Below are positions 12,429 to 14,029 of a stretch of 14,029 bases of DNA, in pieces. A program made the translations under genes and the position numbers. The notes beneath the pieces are model-generated. The model saw only the letters and a list, made by a program, of their open reading frames with translations, did no database searches and was not told the DNA's origin. Source of the stretch: Bacteroidota bacterium (lineage in GTDB: Bacteria; Bacteroidota; Bacteroidia; Bacteroidales; Paludibacteraceae); contig JAFNAU010000049.1 of the NCBI GenBank assembly GCA_017860335.1, forward strand, positions 1 to 14,029, in the 5' to 3' direction. Within the stretch, counting starts at the first letter, position 1. Every line of letters begins with the position of its first letter.

Positions 12429-14029
12429 TTCTGGCTGTTTTTTTTATTGTGGAAACTTCAGCACAAACAAAAAAAAGTGTTGAAGCTTATCTGATTTCTT
12501 TATCATTGACTATTGATGGAAAATTGAACGAACCGGTTTATGCTCATACTCTGCCTGCTAAAGATTTTGTTCAGTTACAACCTTATAACGGAAAACCTTC
12601 TGTAAAACCCACTGAAGTATATTTCTTTTATGACCAGACTGCGATTTACGTAGGTGCTAAACTCTATGATGATCCCGACAGTATATTCAACTATCTGACC
12701 GAACGGGATAATACAGGTATGTCCGATTATTTCGGTGTATATATCGATCCATATAATCAGGGACAGCTGGCTTTTGGCTTTTTTATCACTCCAGCGGGTG
12801 TACAGGTAGATATAAAAGCTACTAAAAGTGACGAAGATATTGAAGATTCTAACTGGAATGCTGTTTGGGAAAGTAAAACGCAGATTAATGCTGACGGATG
12901 GACAGTAGAGATGAAAATTCCTTATTCTGCGATCCGTTTTTCAAAAAATGCTAAAAACAATTGGGGATTAAATATGTTTAGAAATATTAAGCGTCACAAC
13001 TCCAACAATTCCTGGAACTTTATTGACCGCAAAGTCTCCGGTTTTATTCATCAGGAGGGGGAACTTACCGGCATCAGCAATATCAAACCGCCTGCCAGGT
13101 TATCGCTCAGCCCGTATCTCGCCACCTATTTTCAGCCAAAATCAAAAGATGCTTCATCCGGATTTTTATACAAGGGAGGATTAGACCTGAAATATGGATT
13201 AAATGATGCATTTACCCTGGACATGATGCTTATTCCTGATTTTGGACAAATTCAATCGGACGATCATCAATTAAATCTTTCGCCCTATGAGCTTTACTAT
13301 GACGAAAAGAGACAGTTTTTTACCGAAGGTACCGAACTTTTTCAGCGGGGTGGAATATTTTATTCGCGCCGGATTGGGGCAGCGCCAAAGTTTTCCGCAT
13401 CGGGTTATTTGAATGATGGTGAAGTCGTTGACTACAATCCTTCAGAAACTCAACTCGTGAACGCAACGAAAGTATCCGGACGAACGCAAAACGGGTGGGG
13501 GATAGGTGTGCTCAATGCCATGTCGCTGCCTTCCGAAGCCACCCTGAAAAATACCGAAACGGGAAGTACACACGAAGTGCAAGTACAACCGTTTACCAAC
13601 TATAACGTGGCGGTGGTTGATAAATCGTTGAAAAATAATTCATATATCAGTCTTATTAATACCAATGTGCTGATGGCGGGTAATCCGTTTCATGCCAATG
13701 TGACTGCTACTGAATTCCAGTTCAGGGATAAAACTAAAACATATGCGCTGAAAGGAAAAGCGGGTGTCAGTGTCCGTGGTAACGAAACCAGCGAAACGGG
13801 TTTTTACAGTACGCTGAGGTTTGAAAAGAATAAAGGAAACTGGCTGTATGGCGCAGCAGAAAATTTATACTCCGATAAGTTTAATCCGAACGATTTGGGA
13901 TACCTGGAACGCAATAACCTCTCCAATACCGAAGCCTGGTTTTATTATCAGGTTATTGAACCGAAAGGAATTTTACTGGAATGGAACTTTGGGCTGTGGG
14001 GTAACTACAACCGGATATATAACCCGAAT
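12428..14029 (+). CDS. DUF5916 outer-membrane protein with N-terminal CBM9-like domain (open at window end; start uncertain)
   Basis: The frame is open from 12392 to the right edge. From the ATT at 12428 it gives 534 codons with no stop. The N-terminus reads ILAVFFIVETSAQ, a hydrophobic segment with a typical 'SAQ' cleavage site, but there is no ATG, and the first in-frame ATG (12718) lies deep inside a domain. ATT at 12428 overlaps the TAA of the C-S lyase (TAATT), where TAATG would be ordinary; GTG at 12449 would remove the signal peptide. Residues about 25-210 look like a carbohydrate-binding-module-9-type beta-sandwich (LTIDGKLNEPVY, YVGAKLYDDP, VEMKIPYSAIRF). The DUF5916 signature follows: GLDLKYGLNDAFTLDMMLIP, DFGQIQSD, RQFFTEGTELF and FYSRRIG. 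It is a probable beta-barrel of unknown function. The gene probably belongs to the operon with the C-S lyase. Confidence 0.75.
   Translation, partial: MLAVFFIVETSAQTKKSVEAYLISLSLTIDGKLNEPVYAHTLPAKDFVQLQPYNGKPSVKPTEVYFFYDQTAIYVGAKLYDDPDSIFNYLTERDNTGMSDYFGVYIDPYNQGQLAFGFFITPAGVQVDIKATKSDEDIEDSNWNAVWESKTQINADGWTVEMKIPYSAIRFSKNAKNNWGLNMFRNIKRHNSNNSWNFIDRKVSGFIHQEGELTGISNIKPPARLSLSPYLATYFQPKSKDASSGFLYKGGLDLKYGLNDAFTLDMMLIPDFGQIQSDDHQLNLSPYELYYDEKRQFFTEGTELFQRGGIFYSRRIGAAPKFSASGYLNDGEVVDYNPSETQLVNATKVSGRTQNGWGIGVLNAMSLPSEATLKNTETGSTHEVQVQPFTNYNVAVVDKSLKNNSYISLINTNVLMAGNPFHANVTATEFQFRDKTKTYALKGKAGVSVRGNETSETGFYSTLRFEKNKGNWLYGAAENLYSDKFNPNDLGYLERNNLSNTEAWFYYQVIEPKGILLEWNFGLWGNYNRIYNPN

Noticed and set aside
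1..14029. Searched by eye for CRISPR arrays, tRNA/rRNA genes, insertion-sequence ends, transposase or phage genes, toxin-antitoxin pairs and other defence genes.
   Set aside because: None seen. The coding content is metabolic, transport, regulatory and secreted-protein genes, so no defence or mobile system is claimed.

Overview
The window comes from a member of the Bacteroidetes, most likely the order Bacteroidales. Four things point there: AT-rich intergenic DNA with TAnnTTTG-type -7 promoter boxes rather than E. coli -10 boxes, a BspA-like leucine-rich-repeat protein with a type IX secretion (Por) C-terminal sorting domain, signal peptides ending in 'AQ', and families typical of the phylum (tricorn-like S41 peptidase, DUF5916, PafA-like phosphatase relative, bifunctional HisB). 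Family names rest on remembered motifs, because no database search was possible. There is no insertion sequence, phage gene, tRNA, rRNA or CRISPR array.

Layout. (1) 1-881, minus: N-terminal part of a periplasmic tricorn-type protease, diverging from a secreted PHP-domain phosphoesterase (1045-2115, plus). (2) 2268-2789, plus: a DUF937 protein whose last codons form a perfect 18-bp bidirectional terminator hairpin. Converging on it is an AspT/YidE-type transporter with two RCK_C domains (2802-4478, minus). (3) 4727-5581, minus: a membrane-anchored LytTR regulator, diverging from a probable DUF6051 alpha/beta hydrolase (5768-6898, plus). The 186-bp gap between them holds four TCCC-type elements spaced exactly 20 bp apart, a good candidate LytTR operator. 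(4) 7073-7990, plus: the BspA-like T9SS cargo protein. (5) 8355-14029 and beyond, plus: hisB, a PafA-like protein that seems to have lost most metal ligands, a PatB/MalY C-S lyase, and a DUF5916 outer-membrane protein open at the window edge.

How the genes relate. hisB and the PafA-like gene are 33 nt apart and probably share a transcript. The C-S lyase follows after 159 nt, and the DUF5916 frame overlaps its stop codon. hisB stands alone here without other his genes. hisB and the BspA-like gene, although unrelated, lie behind near-duplicate promoter regions (about 50 of 60 bases shared in two blocks).

The observations most worth following are the phased repeat array beside the LytTR gene, the terminator inside the DUF937 reading frame (possible nonstop mRNA), the degenerate PafA-like active site, the DUF5916 gene with no ATG (possible ATT start at a TAATT junction), the duplicated promoter block, and a 19-bp G-U-containing RNA hairpin behind the BspA-like gene. 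None of these proves a new system. The LytTR/hydrolase pair with its phased operator is the nearest to a self-contained regulatory module.
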